From: Flavobacteriaceae bacterium | GTDB lineage: Bacteria > Bacteroidota > Bacteroidia > Flavobacteriales > Flavobacteriaceae | Direction of reading: 5' to 3' | Assembly (NCBI GenBank): GCA_023700885.1 | Contig: JAMPYA010000098.1 | Coordinates: 1-7,888, forward strand | DNA length: 7,888 bases | In this document: positions 6,293 to 7,888 of the stretch, piece after piece | How the letters are laid out: every line of letters begins with the position of its first letter | How positions within the stretch are numbered: the stretch's first letter is position 1 | Position numbers and translations under genes: made by a program | Notes under the pieces: generated by a model | Told to the model about the DNA's origin: nothing | Seen by the model: the letters and a program-made list of their open reading frames with translations, nothing else | Databases searched by the model: none

Positions 6293-6355
6293 ATGAACTT
6301 AATACAATTACATCATCATCATTCTCATAATTGCTCTCAGGCAATGTGGAAATGA
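6293..6355 (+). CDS. Histidine leader peptide
   Basis: This 20-codon frame encodes MNLIQLHHHHSHNCSQAMWK and ends at TGA 6353-6355. Four consecutive His codons (6311-6322), a Ser codon and a fifth His codon (6326-6328) mark it as a his attenuator leader. It lies between a -7 box and an intrinsic terminator, and the gene after the terminator is hisG. Shortage of charged tRNA-His would stall ribosomes on the His run. The codons for Ser-Gln-Ala near the end form one arm of the antiterminator. Confidence 0.93.
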   Translation: MNLIQLHHHHSHNCSQAMWK

Positions 6356-6394
6356 TATATGTAATTTAAAACAATATTTCAAAACCCGTCTGAG
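6336..6394 (+). promoter_or_regulatory. Antiterminator pairing of the his attenuator
   Basis: CTCAGGC (6336-6342) can pair with GTCTGAG (6388-6394), seven pairs including one G-T. The second segment covers six of the nine GC-rich bases of the terminator's 5' arm, so the helices are mutually exclusive. The first segment begins eight bases after the last His codon, free when a ribosome stalls early in the His run and covered when it reaches the stop codon at 6353. Confidence 0.65.
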
Positions 6395-6413
6395 TAAATC
6401 AGACGGGTTTTTT
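6381..6413 (+). terminator. Attenuator terminator of the his operon
   Basis: CCCGTCTGA (6385-6393) pairs perfectly with TCAGACGGG (6399-6407) around a GTAAA loop, extended by four A-T pairs (6381-6384 with 6408-6411). Six Ts span 6408-6413. It ends 43 bases before the hisG ATG and follows the His leader peptide. Confidence 0.95.
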
Positions 6414-6456
6414 GTTGATAGCCCAAAATGTTTACTCAGACACAAAAAATAAAAAA

Positions 6457-7314
6457 ATGAGTAAACTAAAGATTGCCATTCAAAAAAGTGGTCGATTAAA
6501 TGAAGATTCTCTTAAACTCCTGAAAGATTGCGGAATAGCAATAGACAACGGAATCGATCAACTGAAAGTAAGCGTTTCAAATTTCCCTTTGGAAATTTTA
6601 TATTTAAGGAATTCAGATATTCCTCAATATATAGAAGATGGTGTTGTTGACATCGCCATAGTGGGTGAAAACTTACTAATTGAAACGCAGAAAGATGTTG
6701 AGATTATTGAAAAACTCGGTTTTTCTAAATGCAGACTATCACTGGCAGTGCCTAAAGAAATAAAAGGAGATTCGTTAACTTATTTTGAAGGAAAAAAAAT
6801 CGCTACTTCCTATCCCAACACCTTAAATTACTTTTTAAAGCAGCACAAGATTAATGCTGAAATACACACTATTTCAGGCTCAGTAGAAATAGCCCCCAAC
6901 ATTGGTTTAGCAGATGGAATTTGTGACATTGTAAGTTCGGGCAGTACTTTATTTAAAAATGGATTAAGAGAAACTCAGCTTATATTAAAATCAGAAGCTG
7001 TTCTTGTAAAATCATTAAAACTGAATGCTGCTAAAGAGCAAATATTAGAGAAGCTTTTATTTAGAATAAAAGCCGTTTTAAGAGCTAAAAACTCCAAGTA
7101 TATTTTAATGAATGTGCCAAATGCCAAAATAGAAGAAGTGAGTGCTATTTTGCCGGTATTAAAAAGTCCCACTATACTTCCTTTGGCTGAAAAAGGTTGG
7201 AGTTCGTTACACAGTGTAATAGACGAAGATCAATTTTGGAATGTAATTGATGCGTTAAAAAATGCGGGAGCAGAGGGAATTTTAATAATCCCAATTGATA
7301 AAATAGTATTGTAA
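6457..7314 (+). CDS. hisG: ATP phosphoribosyltransferase, long form
   Basis: It catalyses the first, committed step of histidine synthesis, joining ATP and PRPP to phosphoribosyl-ATP. The 285 residues fit the long (HisG_L) class, which carries a C-terminal regulatory domain and does not need HisZ. Visible are IAIQKSGRL (6-14), RNSDIPQY (51-58), the family signature GSVEIAPNIGLADGICD (141-157) with IVSSGSTL after it, and an ACT-like C-terminal part from about 214 (KYILMNVP, then IIPIDKIV at the end). I chose ATG 6457 because it aligns with the family start. A TTG at 6412 is in frame but lies inside the terminator's T run. Feedback inhibition by histidine is expected for this class. The stop codon overlaps the hisD start by one base (TAATG). 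Confidence 0.95.
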   Translation: MSKLKIAIQKSGRLNEDSLKLLKDCGIAIDNGIDQLKVSVSNFPLEILYLRNSDIPQYIEDGVVDIAIVGENLLIETQKDVEIIEKLGFSKCRLSLAVPKEIKGDSLTYFEGKKIATSYPNTLNYFLKQHKINAEIHTISGSVEIAPNIGLADGICDIVSSGSTLFKNGLRETQLILKSEAVLVKSLKLNAAKEQILEKLLFRIKAVLRAKNSKYILMNVPNAKIEEVSAILPVLKSPTILPLAEKGWSSLHSVIDEDQFWNVIDALKNAGAEGILIIPIDKIVL

Positions 7315-7888
7315 TGAACGTATATAAGAATCCAAATAAAACAGCGTGGCGAGCATTAACAGAGCGTCCAAAAATGGAAAAAAAAGAACTGAGTAAACTT
7401 GTTTGTAAAATCTTAAATGATGTCAAAAAAAATAAAGATCAAGCACTTTTACAATATGGTAAAAAATTTGACAACGTAAAATTAGAGCAACTTAGAGTAA
7501 GTGATTTAGAGGTTGCCAAGGCTCGGTTTTTAGTATCCTATCGGTTAAAAGCCGCCATTGAAATTGCCAAACAAAACATTGAAAAATTTCACGCTTCACA
7601 AAAAGTGGATGAGCAACTCATTGAAACTACTAAAGGAGTTCAATGCTGGAGAAAAAGTGTAGGTATTGAAAAGGTCGGATTGTACATTCCCGGTGGCACC
7701 GCTCCTCTTTTTTCAACCATTTTAATGCTTGGAATTCCTGCAAAGTTGGCCGGTGTTAGAGAAATAGTTTTATGCACACCTCCTAATCAAGATGGAGAGA
7801 TAAATCAAGCCATTTTATATACAGCCCATTTAATTGGTATAAACAAAATTTACAAAGTTGGAGGTGCGCAGGCCATAGCTGCTATGGC
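7314..7888 (+). CDS. hisD: Histidinol dehydrogenase, N-terminal part (runs off the window)
   Basis: The first 191 codons plus two bases are present, a bit under half of the usual length of about 430. The enzyme performs the last two steps of histidine synthesis, oxidising histidinol to histidine with NAD and a bound metal. Recognisable segments are VGLYIPGGTAPLFSTILM (121-138), GIPAKLAG (140-147) and KVGGAQAIAAM (181-191), all typical of HisD. The start overlaps the hisG stop by one base, which fixes the reading frame and suggests coupled translation. hisG-hisD is the usual opening of Bacteroidetes his operons. Confidence 0.94.
   Translation, partial: MNVYKNPNKTAWRALTERPKMEKKELSKLVCKILNDVKKNKDQALLQYGKKFDNVKLEQLRVSDLEVAKARFLVSYRLKAAIEIAKQNIEKFHASQKVDEQLIETTKGVQCWRKSVGIEKVGLYIPGGTAPLFSTILMLGIPAKLAGVREIVLCTPPNQDGEINQAILYTAHLIGINKIYKVGGAQAIAAM

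Noticed and set aside
6412..6456. Longer hisG with a TTG start at 6412
   Set aside because: The TTG lies in the T run of the attenuator terminator, the added 15 residues do not resemble the HisG N-terminus, and ATG 6457 gives the expected MSKLKIAIQKSGRL.
1..7888. CRISPR arrays, insertion sequences, rRNA genes
   Set aside because: No regularly spaced repeats, transposase genes, terminal inverted repeats or rRNA sequence were seen.

Overview
The window looks like a chromosomal segment of a member of the Bacteroidota, most likely a flavobacterium. The DNA is AT-rich, promoter-like sites match the Bacteroidetes -33/-7 type (TTG, then TAnnTTTG), genes lack clear Shine-Dalgarno sequences, and the proteins read like Flavobacteriia homologues. 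All supported genes are on the + strand.

Bases 1-56 are the 3' end of a tRNA with encoded CCA, followed by its terminator. Bases 57-304 hold no supportable gene. Bases 305-646 are a regulatory leader. It contains one good promoter, then two short Met-rich reading frames, each followed by an intrinsic terminator and each with a segment near its 3' end that can pair into the terminator hairpin. I read this as two methionine leader-peptide attenuators in series.

Bases 678-5418 are a methionine operon: metY (O-acetylhomoserine sulfhydrylase), metX (homoserine O-acyltransferase) and a bifunctional aspartokinase/homoserine dehydrogenase. Together they cover aspartate phosphorylation, homoserine formation, acylation and sulfhydrylation to homocysteine. 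The aspartate-semialdehyde dehydrogenase and the final methyltransferase are not in the window. Because the kinase/dehydrogenase lies downstream of the Met leaders, it probably serves methionine supply, like MetL of enterobacteria, although its sequence is ThrA-like.

Bases 5567-6205 encode a small exported alpha/beta-hydrolase-like protein of unknown role, sitting between the two biosynthetic operons behind a GC-richer hairpin. Bases 6268-6413 are a histidine attenuator: a -7 box, a 20-residue leader peptide with HHHHSH, an antiterminator pairing and a strong terminator. It precedes hisG (long form) and hisD, which runs off the window, so this is the start of a his operon.

The most notable content is the regulatory RNA: three leader-peptide attenuators in 8 kb, two of them tandem and Met-specific, and all sharing a compact design in which the last codons of the leader peptide form the antiterminator arm. 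All pairings were found by eye. No folding, homology search or expression data was available.
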